DNA from: Paenibacillus sabuli
GTDB taxonomy: Bacteria; Bacillota; Bacilli; Paenibacillales; Paenibacillaceae
Direction of reading: 5' to 3'
DNA: 64,000 bases
Assembly: GCF_014705605.1 (NCBI RefSeq)
Contig: NZ_JACXIZ010000014.1
Span: 124,001 to 188,000, forward strand
The notes under the pieces were generated by a model. That model was not told the DNA's origin. It saw nothing but the letters and a program-made list of their open reading frames with translations, and ran no database searches. Shown in pieces: positions 17,380-25,688 of this stretch. A program made the translations under genes and the position numbers. Numbering within the stretch: position 1 is the first letter of the stretch; the number at the start of each line of letters is the position of its first letter.

Positions 17380-18122
17380 TATTGAATGCGCCCCCCCGCT
17401 TGGCCGAGCCGGTATTGGTCGATGCGACGATTCAACTCCGCGATCGCGTCCCCGATGCCTCCTACGGCATCGATCAACCCGTTTGCCACCGCATCCGGTC
17501 CGATGACGGTAGTGCCGATATCGCGAGTCAGTTCCCCCGTCTTAAACATAAGCGCTTTAAATACTTGCTCGCTGATCCCAGAGTGCGAAGTGACAAAACG
17601 GACGACGCGTTCCTGCATCTTGTCCAGGTATTCGAACGATTGCGGCACGTTGATCACCAGCCCGTTCAGACGGACAGGATGAATCGTCATGGTCGCGGTC
17701 TCGGCTATGAAGGAATGATCCCCTGCCACCGCGATCGGCACGCCGATGGAGTGCCCTCCGCCAAGCACAAGCGTCACCGTAGGCTTGGACACGGAGGAGA
17801 TCATTTCCGCAATCGCAAGGCCGGCTTCGACATCCCCGCCGACCGTGTTGAGTACAATTAATACGCCCTCAATCTTCGAATTCTGTTCCGCCGCAACCAG
17901 TTGCGGGATAAGATGCTCGTATTTGGTCGTTTTGTTTTGCGGCGGCAACACCATATGTCCCTCGATTTGGCCAATGATGGTCATACAGAACAAATTCGAT
18001 TCCAGCACCGGCGCCGTCGTTTGACCCAGCTGTTGAATCGTGTTCACCACGGCATCGGCTTTTTTGGGTTCCTCGACCTGCGGCATCGGTTGCTCCTGGT
18101 TGCTGAATAAATTGCCTGTCAT
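17379..18122 (-). CDS. tepA: ClpP-like serine protease TepA
   Basis: A 247-residue ClpP/crotonase-fold protease (YmfB). The catalytic serine sits in [12 protein letters not shown] and the histidine in [26 protein letters not shown] is the conserved block before. In B. subtilis TepA is a ClpP-like protease involved in spore outgrowth and was earlier called translocation-enhancing. The N-terminal ~45 residues are Q/P/E-rich and probably flexible. It lies between the RNase J terminator and ylzJ. Confidence 0.9.
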   Translation of the reverse strand: MTGNLFSNQEQPMPQVEEPKKADAVVNTIQQLGQTTAPVLESNLFCMTIIGQIEGHMVLPPQNKTTKYEHLIPQLVAAEQNSKIEGVLIVLNTVGGDVEAGLAIAEMISSVSKPTVTLVLGGGHSIGVPIAVAGDHSFIAETATMTIHPVRLNGLVINVPQSFEYLDKMQERVVRFVTSHSGISEQVFKALMFKTGELTRDIGTTVIGPDAVANGLIDAVGGIGDAIAELNRRIDQYRLGQAGGRIQ

Positions 18123-18193
18123 GCGCTACAGCCCCTTCCTGCTTCTCTTCGCATTCACCGTAGTATCCGGCTATTGCACGGCAAATTATGCGC

Positions 18194-18221
18194 AAAAAAG
18201 GACTCTGTCTCCAGAGTCCTT
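18194..18221 (-). terminator. Intrinsic terminator after RNase J gene
   Basis: Minus-strand AAGGACTCTG (18212-18221) pairs perfectly with CAGAGTCCTT (18198-18207) around GAGA, followed by a T run. Confidence 0.9.
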
Positions 18222-18236
18222 AAAAGGGTAAGGTGC

Positions 18237-19916
18237 TTAAACTTCCATAATAATCGGCAAAATCATCGGACGGCGGCGCGTCTGCTCGTACAAGAAACGG
18301 CCGAGCGCGTCTTTTACATTCGTCTTCAACGACGCCCATTCGTTGACCTTGTCGTTCATCAGCTTGTGCAGCGTCGAAGTGACGATGCGGTTGGCCTCTT
18401 CCAGCAGACCTTCCGACTCCCGCACGTACACAAAGCCGCGCGAAATAATGTCAGGTCCGGACAAAATCTTGCCGTCCTGTTTGCCTAGCGTCACGACGAC
18501 CACCAAAATGCCGTCTTGGGAAAGCAGCTTGCGGTCACGAAGGACAATGTTGCCGACATCGCCGACGCCAAGGCCGTCGATGAGGACGTTGCCGGCCTGC
18601 ACCTTGTTGCCTTTGCGAGCGTTGCCGCCTTGGAATTCAACCGTATCGCCGTTGTCCATCAGGAAAATATTTTCCTTTTCGACGCCAATCGCTTCGCCCA
18701 GCTTTCCATGCTGGCGCAGCATCCGATACTCGCCGTGAATCGGCACGAAATATTTGGGTTTAATCAAATTAAGCATCAGCTTGAGTTCCTCTTGGCTGCC
18801 ATGACCGGAAACGTGAACGCCGGATACGGATCCCGGACCGTAAATCACGTTGGCGCCCAGACGGAACAATTCGTCGACGGTGCGGCCGACATACTTTTCG
18901 TTGCCGGGGATAGGCGTCGCGGCAATAATCACCGTATCTCCCGGTAAAATATCCACCTTGCGATGCGTAGAACGCGCCATTCGCGTCAAGGCGGACATCG
19001 GCTCGCCCTGGCTGCCGGTAGACAGAACCACGACGCGATCTGCGGCCATTTTGTTCACTTCATCGGGCTCGATGAGCATGCCTTCCGGAATGTTCAGATA
19101 GCCCAGTTCCGATGCGATATTGACCACATTGACCATGCTGCGGCCGATGACGGCGATTTTGCGACGGGTTGTCATCGCAGCATTGATGACTTGCTGAATG
19201 CGATGCACGTTGGAAGCAAAAGTCGCGACAATTACGCGTTGCGTCGCTTTGCGGAAAATATCCTCAAACTCGCCGCCGATATTGCTCTCGGACGGGGTAA
19301 ATCCCGGACGTTCGGCGTTCGTGCTATCGGACAGCAGCACGAGTACGCCTCGGCTGCCAATCTGAGCGATCTGCTGCAGGTCGGCGTATTGATCGTTAAC
19401 AGGCGTATGGTCGAACTTGAAGTCCCCGGTATGCACCACAATGCCTTCCGGCGTATCGAGGCACACCCCGACCGAATCGGGAATACTGTGATTCGTTTTG
19501 AAAAAGCTGGCTTTGATTGAACCGAGTTGCACTTCGGATTCAGCGTTAATCAATATGCGCTTCGTCTCGCCCAGCAGTCCGGCTTCCTTCAACTTGCCCT
19601 CAATGAGACCAAGGGTCAGCTTGGTTGCGTATACCGGTACGTTCAGATGACGCAGCACATACGGCAATCCGCCAATATGATCCTCGTGTCCGTGCGTGAT
19701 GAGAATGCCTCTCACCTTGTCTCGATTTTCCGTCAAATACGAGATATCCGGAATGACGATATCGATTCCGAGCATGTCCTCTTCCGGAAATTTCAATCCC
19801 GAATCGACGACGACGATGTCGTTTGCATGCTGGACCACATACATGTTCTTACCAATTTCCCCTAGTCCGCCCAATGCAAAGACAGTTAGCTTATCCTGGT
19901 TGTTCTTCTTTGACAA
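18237..19916 (-). CDS. rnj: Ribonuclease J
   Basis: A 559-residue metallo-beta-lactamase/beta-CASP nuclease with both 5'-3' exo- and endonuclease activity in this family. The zinc motif is intact (ITHGHEDHIGGLP), followed by HTGDFKFDHTP, the beta-CASP region, and PIHGEYRMLR; the end RRPMILPIIMEV is typical of RNase J1. Its position between dapA and tepA is that of B. subtilis rnjB, so J1/J2 assignment by synteny and by sequence conflict. The start is TTG, with AGGAGGT about 9 nt upstream. Confidence 0.95.
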   Translation of the reverse strand: MSKKNNQDKLTVFALGGLGEIGKNMYVVQHANDIVVVDSGLKFPEEDMLGIDIVIPDISYLTENRDKVRGILITHGHEDHIGGLPYVLRHLNVPVYATKLTLGLIEGKLKEAGLLGETKRILINAESEVQLGSIKASFFKTNHSIPDSVGVCLDTPEGIVVHTGDFKFDHTPVNDQYADLQQIAQIGSRGVLVLLSDSTNAERPGFTPSESNIGGEFEDIFRKATQRVIVATFASNVHRIQQVINAAMTTRRKIAVIGRSMVNVVNIASELGYLNIPEGMLIEPDEVNKMAADRVVVLSTGSQGEPMSALTRMARSTHRKVDILPGDTVIIAATPIPGNEKYVGRTVDELFRLGANVIYGPGSVSGVHVSGHGSQEELKLMLNLIKPKYFVPIHGEYRMLRQHGKLGEAIGVEKENIFLMDNGDTVEFQGGNARKGNKVQAGNVLIDGLGVGDVGNIVLRDRKLLSQDGILVVVVTLGKQDGKILSGPDIISRGFVYVRESEGLLEEANRIVTSTLHKLMNDKVNEWASLKTNVKDALGRFLYEQTRRRPMILPIIMEV

Positions 19917-20006
19917 GTGAATCTATACCTCCTAGTTATTGTACAACGTCGATCCTTAACGTTATTCAATTTTCAAATTGCTTGCCGCACCCAGTCACTT
20001 GCTATT

Positions 20007-20036
20007 ATTATACATGATCGAAAGATCAAAACACAA
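20007..20036 (-). promoter_or_regulatory. Sigma-A promoter for the RNase J gene
   Basis: Minus-strand TTGTGT (20031-20036), 18-nt spacer, consensus TATAAT (20007-20012). The leader is about 85 nt. Confidence 0.65.
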
Positions 20037-20120
20037 GTCAGTCTAATGACACCTTTTTTGCGGAAAAGACCTACGTAGAACAAAAACACTTCAAATCCTG
20101 GTATTTTGGCAGAAAATAAA

Positions 20121-20220
20121 CAAGGCGAACCGGCTACCGCCGTCCTTTGGCTGCGCAAATCCGTTCCGAGAATATAGCGGCCGTTTATAAGCCTGAACTT
20201 ATAATTTCTTATATTTTAAA
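20121..20220 (+). repeat. Dispersed intergenic repeat, copy 1
   Basis: Starts CAAGGCGAACCGGCTACCG and runs through CGTTCCGAGAA into an AT-rich TATAATTTCTTATA tail. It aligns with 30770-30869 in the same orientation; the first ~23 bases differ at two positions, the rest is looser. Confidence 0.6.
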
Positions 20221-20244
20221 AACCCGGCGCGAAGCGCCGGGTTT
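20214..20244 (-). terminator. Intrinsic terminator after dapA
   Basis: Minus-strand AAACCCGGCGC (20234-20244) and GCGCCGGGTTT (20220-20230) form a perfect 11-bp stem around TTC, then TTAAAAT. It ends the dpaA-dapA operon. Confidence 0.9.
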
Positions 20245-20282
20245 CCGTTATCATTTATGCACTGCCGACGAATACACCGGGC

Positions 20283-21170
20283 TCAGCCGTTCAGCGAGGT
20301 CAGACGCGATGCCAGATAGGCGGCTTCGCTGTCCGTCAAGCCGACCAAAGGGAGCCTTACGCCGCCGACGGGGACGCCGCACAAGGCAAGCGCGTGCTTG
20401 ACCGGGACCGGATTCGGAACCGGGTGCGGGCAATCGAACAGGCTCTTGATTACCACGCTCAGGTCGCAATGCATGCGACTTGCTTCCTGGAGGCGGCCGG
20501 ACACGAATGCTTCGATCATTTGCTTCATTTGCTTGCCGACGATGTGACTCGCCACACTGACGACGCCGCGGCCGCCGATTGACATAATCGGGAGCGTATC
20601 GCTATCGTCGCCGCTGTACACGTCGAAGCCTTCCGGCGCGTCGCGAATAATTTCCGTCAATTGATCCAGCGAGCCGCAATCTTTTGTCGCAACGACATTG
20701 GGCAGATCGGCCAGGCGCAGCGTCGTCTGCGAACTGATATTCACACTCGTTCGCGATGGTACATTATAGAGCATGATCGGCAGCTTGGTCGCTTCCGCGG
20801 TCAGCTTGAGGTGCTGATACAGCCCCTCTTGACTGGGCCGACTATAATAAGGAGCCACGAGCAGAATGGCATCGACGCCTGTTCCCTCGGCTTCATGTGT
20901 CAAATGGATGGAATGGGCCGTATTGTTGCTGCCCGTGCCCGCAATAATTTTGCAACGTCCCTTTGCTTGCTTCACGGCAAAACGGAACAGCTCCAGCTTT
21001 TCGGCATCCGAGAGCGTAGGCGATTCGCCGGTCGTGCCTGCAATAACCAGGCTGTCGCTTAGCTGCTCCTCAATTAAATAGTCGATCAGCCGCTCGGCGG
21101 CCTCCCAGTCAATCTTACCGCCTGCATCAAAGGGGGTTACCATTGCGGTCACCAGTCTTCCAAAATCCAT
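20283..21170 (-). CDS. dapA: 4-hydroxy-tetrahydrodipicolinate synthase
   Basis: DapA condenses pyruvate with aspartate semialdehyde, the branch to diaminopimelate and dipicolinate. The 295-residue TIM-barrel carries the substrate motif GTTGESPTL, the catalytic Tyr in YNVPSRT and the Schiff-base lysine in VVATKDCG. I use the ATG at 21168-21170, which follows AGGAGG, instead of a frame extension of 23 residues that lacks a ribosome site. It is the last gene of dpaA-dpaB-asd-dapG-dapA, 31 bp after dapG. Confidence 0.97.
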   Translation of the reverse strand: MDFGRLVTAMVTPFDAGGKIDWEAAERLIDYLIEEQLSDSLVIAGTTGESPTLSDAEKLELFRFAVKQAKGRCKIIAGTGSNNTAHSIHLTHEAEGTGVDAILLVAPYYSRPSQEGLYQHLKLTAEATKLPIMLYNVPSRTSVNISSQTTLRLADLPNVVATKDCGSLDQLTEIIRDAPEGFDVYSGDDSDTLPIMSIGGRGVVSVASHIVGKQMKQMIEAFVSGRLQEASRMHCDLSVVIKSLFDCPHPVPNPVPVKHALALCGVPVGGVRLPLVGLTDSEAAYLASRLTSLNG

Positions 21171-21201
21171 TATGACTCCTCCTAGAAATATTGTCGCCCG
21201 T

Positions 21202-22419
21202 TCATATTTTGTCGAGCTGAAACTTGGCATGCAGCGCACGCAGTGCGCCCTGCATATCGGGCTCGCGAACCAGTACCCAAATGGTGCTGTTGGAATCGGC
21301 GGATTGCAAAATTGTGATGTCTTGCTCAGCTAGCGCTTCGACGATACGGGCCATAATGCCCGGCACGCCGTTCATGCCGCCCCCGATAACCGATACTTTC
21401 GCGCAGCCGCCGACCGCCTGCGGCACATAGCCCAGTGCGCGCAGAATTTGCTGCGCCTTGGGCGCATCGGCGTCGAACACCGTATAGACAACGCCTGACG
21501 GGGTGACGTTGATGAAATCCACGCTAATCTGGGCACCGGCCATCGCCTGGAACACCTGCAACTGCACATCGTTGTTCCCGTCCTGCGCTTGCACCGACAA
21601 CTGGGTGACTCCGGCCACATGTGCGATGCCGGTAACCGGCCGGTCCACGACCCCCTCGAGCGGCACTCCGGAGGCGCGATGGGTCACCAACGTCCCTTCA
21701 TTGTCCGAAAAGGTCGAACGTACGCGCAGCGGGATCCCCGCTTGTTGCGCAATTTCGACAGCCCGGGGATGAATGACCTTGGCGCCTTGCCGCGCCATGT
21801 TGCAAATTTCACCATAGCTCACCAACACGAGCGGGCGCGCATTCGGCACAATGCGCGGGTCCGCCGTAAGAATCCCGTCCACGTCCGTATAAATATCGAC
21901 CCGCTGCGCCTGCAATGCGGCTCCAAGGGCCGTAGCCGTCGTGTCCGACCCGCCGCGTCCCAAGGTCGTCGTCTCGCCTTGCTTGTCGACGCCTTGGAAG
22001 CCTGTGACGATCACAACCTGTTCTTCCTCCAAATGGCGAAGGACGGGCTCTGGATCGACCCGCATAATGCGCGCGTTGCCGAACATCCCGTCCGTTGCAA
22101 TTCCGGCCTGACCGCCGTTGAGCACCACCGCGGGCACGCCCTGCTGGAGCAGGGCGGCGCAGAGCACAGCCGCGGAAATCACCTCGCCGCAGGCCAATAA
22201 CAGATCCCGCTCGCGCAGCGGCAAAAATGAGACTGCGTCACCCGGCAACCCGAGCAACGTGTCGGTCGCGTACGGATCGCCTCCCCGGCCCATCGCCGAG
22301 ACGACGACCGCCAGTCGGGCTCCCGCCTGCCGCTCGCGCGCGATATGGCCGACGACATGCGCGCGCGCCTCGCGGCCCGATAATGAAGTGCCTCCGAATT
22401 TTTGGACCAAGATACGCAT
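21202..22419 (-). CDS. dapG: Aspartate kinase (DapG type)
   Basis: Aspartokinase phosphorylates aspartate, the first step to lysine, threonine and DAP. The 405-residue protein starts MRILVQKFGGTSL (kinase motif), contains GRGGSDTTATALG and two C-terminal ACT domains (TQLSVQAQD and CAKVSVIGGGMNGVPG). In B. subtilis the dapG isozyme is feedback-inhibited by DAP; the same is likely given the identical operon place after asd. ATG at 22417-22419 has GGAGG 6 nt upstream. Confidence 0.95.
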   Translation of the reverse strand: MRILVQKFGGTSLSGREARAHVVGHIARERQAGARLAVVVSAMGRGGDPYATDTLLGLPGDAVSFLPLRERDLLLACGEVISAAVLCAALLQQGVPAVVLNGGQAGIATDGMFGNARIMRVDPEPVLRHLEEEQVVIVTGFQGVDKQGETTTLGRGGSDTTATALGAALQAQRVDIYTDVDGILTADPRIVPNARPLVLVSYGEICNMARQGAKVIHPRAVEIAQQAGIPLRVRSTFSDNEGTLVTHRASGVPLEGVVDRPVTGIAHVAGVTQLSVQAQDGNNDVQLQVFQAMAGAQISVDFINVTPSGVVYTVFDADAPKAQQILRALGYVPQAVGGCAKVSVIGGGMNGVPGIMARIVEALAEQDITILQSADSNSTIWVLVREPDMQGALRALHAKFQLDKI

Positions 22420-22476
22420 GGCTGACCTCCGACAGGACGACAACCCGGTTTTCGCTTGACAAGACGGCCTTGCGCG

Positions 22477-23517
22477 TTACTCCTGCGTGAGGGCGATGTG
22501 TTCGGCGATTTGCACGGCATTCCAGGCCGCGCCTTTGAGCAGATTGTCGGAGACGATCCACAGATTCAAGCCGCGCGTATGTCCGAGATCCCGGCGGATG
22601 CGGCCCACGAATACGTCCGGCTTGCCTGCAGCTTCGGTCGCGAGCGGATACAGCTGGGCTTCCGGGTCGTCCTGCACGACGATGCCAGGAGCGTCGCTGA
22701 GCAACTGCTTGACCTCCTCGAGCTCATAGTCGCTCTTGAGCTCGACATAGACCGATTCCGAATGACCGTAGACGACAGGAATCCGTACGCAAGTCGCGGT
22801 AACATCAATCGATTCGTCGTCCAGAATTTTTTTCGTTTCGCGAATCATTTTCATCTCTTCCAGCGTATACCCGTTGTCCTGGAACACATCGATTTGCGGC
22901 ACGGCGTTGAAGGCAATCTGATGCTTGACCGGCAGCGAACCGACCGGCAGCAGCTTCGCCTCGGCCGGCTCGCCGTCCAGCACTTGACGGGATTGCGTCT
23001 GCAGCTCTTCGATCGCCGATTGGCCTGCGCCGGATACCGCTTGATAGGTCGAGACGATCACGCGCGCCAGACCGTAGCGATCCCGCAGCGGCTTCAGCGC
23101 CGCGACCATTTGAATCGTCGAGCAGTTCGGATTGGCGATGATGCCTTTATGATCGCTCAGCTTGTCGAGATTGACCTCCGGCACGATCAGCGGCGTTTCC
23201 GGATCCATGCGGAAGGCGTTCGTATTGTCGATACAGATCACGCCTTGCGCCGCAGCTTGCGGTGCGAGCGCCTTGCTGACGCCGCCGCCCGCGCTGAACA
23301 AGGCAATTTCCACCCCTGCGAAGCTTTCCGGCGTCGCTTCCTGCACCGTAATTTCGCGTCCCTTGAACATAAGGGTCTTGCCGGCCGAGCGTGCGGACGA
23401 CAGCAGCTTCAATTCAGCCACCGGAAAATCCCGCTGTTCGAGAAGCTTCAATATTTGTTCCCCTACTGCGCCTGTCGCCCCTACTACGGCAACGTTAAAC
23501 ATTTTTTGGTTCGTCAT
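22477..23517 (-). CDS. asd: Aspartate-semialdehyde dehydrogenase
   Basis: Asd reduces aspartyl phosphate to aspartate semialdehyde. The 346-residue protein shows the NADP-binding VVGATGAVGEQ, the active-site cysteine in ANPNCSTIQM, and the GHSESVYVEL histidine region. AGGAGAG precedes the ATG. Located between dpaB and dapG, it supplies the substrate of DapA. Confidence 0.97.
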   Translation of the reverse strand: MTNQKMFNVAVVGATGAVGEQILKLLEQRDFPVAELKLLSSARSAGKTLMFKGREITVQEATPESFAGVEIALFSAGGGVSKALAPQAAAQGVICIDNTNAFRMDPETPLIVPEVNLDKLSDHKGIIANPNCSTIQMVAALKPLRDRYGLARVIVSTYQAVSGAGQSAIEELQTQSRQVLDGEPAEAKLLPVGSLPVKHQIAFNAVPQIDVFQDNGYTLEEMKMIRETKKILDDESIDVTATCVRIPVVYGHSESVYVELKSDYELEEVKQLLSDAPGIVVQDDPEAQLYPLATEAAGKPDVFVGRIRRDLGHTRGLNLWIVSDNLLKGAAWNAVQIAEHIALTQE

Positions 23518-23571
23518 CTGTCGCTCTCCTCTTCCGATAGTCGACCGAACGCTCCTAACGCGGGTAGCCCT

Positions 23572-24162
23572 TTAGTCCGTACGTGCGATCAGCATCGGCT
23601 GCAATTGCCGCCCTTCGAGCGCGGCTTCGCACGTCTCCAGCGCCAAATCCATTCTGGCCACGAGCGAATTCGGTTTGTCCGCCGGATTATCCTGACCGAA
23701 CGGAACAAAAAAAATGTCCCTTGTTACGAGCAGCTTTGCGATATTGGAAGCGTTCAGCCCTAGTCCGTCATTGGTCGAAATCGCCAGTACAACCGGCCGC
23801 CGGTTGCGCATCTGCGCCTTCGCCGCCATCAGCACAGCGCTGTCGGTCATTGCGTTGGCCAGCTTGCTTGTCGTGTTTCCGGTGCACGGTGCAATGACGA
23901 GCACATCGATCAGCTTCGAGGGCCCTAGCGGCTCGGCCTGCACGATCGTGGATATGAGCTCGTTTCCCGTTAAGTCTTTTAATTGACGCTGCCATTGCTC
24001 CGACGTGCCGAATCTCGTGTCCGTCGTCATGATCGACTGGGTCACGATCGGCACGACCTTCGCGCCTGCGTCGACAAAGCGTTTGATTTGCGGCATGACC
24101 TCCGCAAACGTGCAATGTGATCCGGATAAAGCATAACCGACCGTTTTGCCCTGCAGCTTCAC
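23572..24162 (-). CDS. dpaB: Dipicolinate synthase subunit B (SpoVFB)
   Basis: DpaB is the flavoprotein-fold subunit of dipicolinate synthase, made in the mother cell to load DPA into the spore core. The 196-residue protein has the flavoprotein landmarks GYALSGSHCTFAEV near the start and APCTGNTTSKLANAMTDSAV. GTG start; it overlaps the dpaA stop by 4 bp. Together with dpaA it converts dihydrodipicolinate made through DapA. Confidence 0.95.
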   Translation of the reverse strand: MKLQGKTVGYALSGSHCTFAEVMPQIKRFVDAGAKVVPIVTQSIMTTDTRFGTSEQWQRQLKDLTGNELISTIVQAEPLGPSKLIDVLVIAPCTGNTTSKLANAMTDSAVLMAAKAQMRNRRPVVLAISTNDGLGLNASNIAKLLVTRDIFFVPFGQDNPADKPNSLVARMDLALETCEAALEGRQLQPMLIARTD

Positions 24163-25058
24163 CTGCCATCCCCCCGTTTCAAGCTTTGCTCCAGCAATAG
24201 CCGACTCAAGCAGTCCGCAATGATGCGTCCAGCGGTTTTGGGAGCGACGATTCCGGGGAGACCGGGAGCGAGCAGCGCCGTCATTCCCCGCTTCTCCGCA
24301 TACCGGAAATCCGTTCCACCGGGCTTGGAGGCGAGGTCGATAATGACGGCGTGCGCGGGCAATTTTGCTATAATTTGCGCTGTGACTATCATAGTCGGTA
24401 TTGTGTTAAAAAGCAAGTCAATGTTCCCCGCCTGCTGCGCCAAATCCCTGATGTAGAAAGGGCTGATCCCCATCTCCGCCGCTCTGGCAAAATGCGCTTC
24501 CCGGCGTACGCCGGCACTGACCGACGCTCCGAGTCCCTGCAGCACCCGCGCCAGCGTCAGCCCCGTTCGCCCCATGCCGAGCACGGCGCAGCGCGAGCCG
24601 TGAATCGTCGTGTCGGTGTTCTGAATCGCCATCATCAGCGCGCCTTCGGCTGTCGGAATCGAATTGTAGATTGCCACATCGTCAAGCTCCAGCAGCTCGA
24701 CCAGGCCCAGCCCCCGGGCGCTGCACAGCTCGCGCAAATAAGAGCGCGCCATCCCGACATACACGACGCAATGCCGCGGCAGCAGGGCGGCCTCCCGTTC
24801 CGTAAACGTCAGCTCGGCCTCGCTGAACGCCGCGCTCACGCGGCCCTCCTCGTCACAGCCCGGGACCGGCAGGACGAGCGCGTCCGCCTCGGCAAAACGA
24901 GCGTCTGCGAACGCTACCCGCACAGCGCCCTCGGGCGCTTCGTCCAGCTGGTCAAAGCCTGCCATCTCAACCGACGCATCGAGCTCGGAAAGCTTGCGCG
25001 CAACTTCGAGCTGGCGCGCGTCCCCTCCGAGCAGCAGCACTTGCATGCCTGTGAGCAT
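24159..25058 (-). CDS. dpaA: Dipicolinate synthase subunit A (SpoVFA)
   Basis: A 299-residue NAD(P)-binding subunit of dipicolinate synthase. The N-terminal segment MQVLLLGGDARQLEVAR and the second Rossmann motif (CAVLGMGRTGLTLARVLQGLGA, here CAVLGMGRTGLTLA) are clear. I place the start at the ATG 25056-25058 with GGGAG about 9 nt upstream, which gives the usual length. First gene of the dpaA-dpaB-asd-dapG-dapA operon, preceded by a sigma-K-like promoter and, further upstream, the dut terminator. Confidence 0.95.
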   Translation of the reverse strand: MLTGMQVLLLGGDARQLEVARKLSELDASVEMAGFDQLDEAPEGAVRVAFADARFAEADALVLPVPGCDEEGRVSAAFSEAELTFTEREAALLPRHCVVYVGMARSYLRELCSARGLGLVELLELDDVAIYNSIPTAEGALMMAIQNTDTTIHGSRCAVLGMGRTGLTLARVLQGLGASVSAGVRREAHFARAAEMGISPFYIRDLAQQAGNIDLLFNTIPTMIVTAQIIAKLPAHAVIIDLASKPGGTDFRYAEKRGMTALLAPGLPGIVAPKTAGRIIADCLSRLLLEQSLKRGDGR

Positions 25059-25096
25059 CAAGGTACTCTCCCTTCTGCACACTTGAGTGATACTGC

Positions 25097-25124
25097 ATCT
25101 TATGCGCGTGCCCAGTCCGGGGTG
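25097..25124 (-). promoter_or_regulatory. Sigma-K-type promoter of the dpaA operon
   Basis: Minus-strand AC (25122-25123), 17-nt spacer and CATAAGAT (25097-25104) match the sigma-K pattern AC-N16/17-CATANNNT. It is about 40 bp before the dpaA ATG. Confidence 0.6.
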
Positions 25125-25165
25125 ACAGGGCGAAGGGCCAGGCGAGCGGCTTCACACGTCGACAA

Positions 25166-25198
25166 GAAAAAACCGGACGCTGCATGCAGCGTCCGGTT
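25166..25198 (-). terminator. Intrinsic terminator after dut
   Basis: Perfect 28-bp palindrome (arms 25185-25198 and 25171-25184) followed on the minus strand by TTTTTTCTTG. It isolates the dpaA operon from dut. Confidence 0.92.
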
Positions 25199-25244
25199 CG
25201 GCCCGAATTCCATATAAAATCGCTCGCTGACTGATGTCAGGCTG

Positions 25245-25688
25245 TTACTTGCCGGTGTGGCCGAAGCCGCCCGCGCCCCTGACGGTATCCGGCAGCTCGC
25301 CGACCTCCTCCAGCGCAATCGATGGCACATGCTGGAAGACGAGCTGCGCGATCCGTTCGCCGCGCCGGATGACGAACGGCTCCTGGCCGAGATTGATCAG
25401 CAGCACCTTCACCTCGCCCCGATAATCCGCATCGATCGTGCCGGGGGTATTCAGGCAGGTGACGCCGTGCTTGTAGGCGAGTCCGCTACGCGGCCGCACC
25501 TGCGCCTCCAGGCCTTGCGGCATCGCCAGCGCGAAGCCGCCGGGCACCAGCGCCCGCGCCCCGGGCTGCAGCGTCAGCTCCTCCGCGAGCGCCGCATGCA
25601 CGTCATAGCCGCTCGCGCCCTCCGACATGCGCATCGGCAGCGGCAAGTCCTCGTTACCGGGCAGCCGTTTAATGTGTACGTGATTCAA
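25245..25688 (-). CDS. dut: dUTP diphosphatase (dUTPase)
   Basis: Trimeric-type dUTPase that removes dUTP and supplies dUMP. The 147-residue protein has the motifs [12 protein letters not shown] (motif I), [11 protein letters not shown] (II), [14 protein letters not shown] (III), RIAQLVFQ (IV) and the C-terminal glycine-rich GAGGFGHTG (V). The best start is TTG at 25686-25688 with GGGAGG 7 nt upstream, giving a 20-bp overlap with the end of ymxG. Bacillus subtilis has the dUTPase elsewhere, so this placement is lineage-specific. Confidence 0.93.
   Translation of the reverse strand: MNHVHIKRLPGNEDLPLPMRMSEGASGYDVHAALAEELTLQPGARALVPGGFALAMPQGLEAQVRPRSGLAYKHGVTCLNTPGTIDADYRGEVKVLLINLGQEPFVIRRGERIAQLVFQHVPSIALEEVGELPDTVRGAGGFGHTGK

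Larger units (their letters stand above)
19917..20282. other. Gap between RNase J gene and dapA
   Basis: This 366-bp gap contains the RNase J promoter and leader, a copy of a dispersed intergenic repeat (20121-20220) and the dapA terminator. I see no gene in it. Confidence 0.7.
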
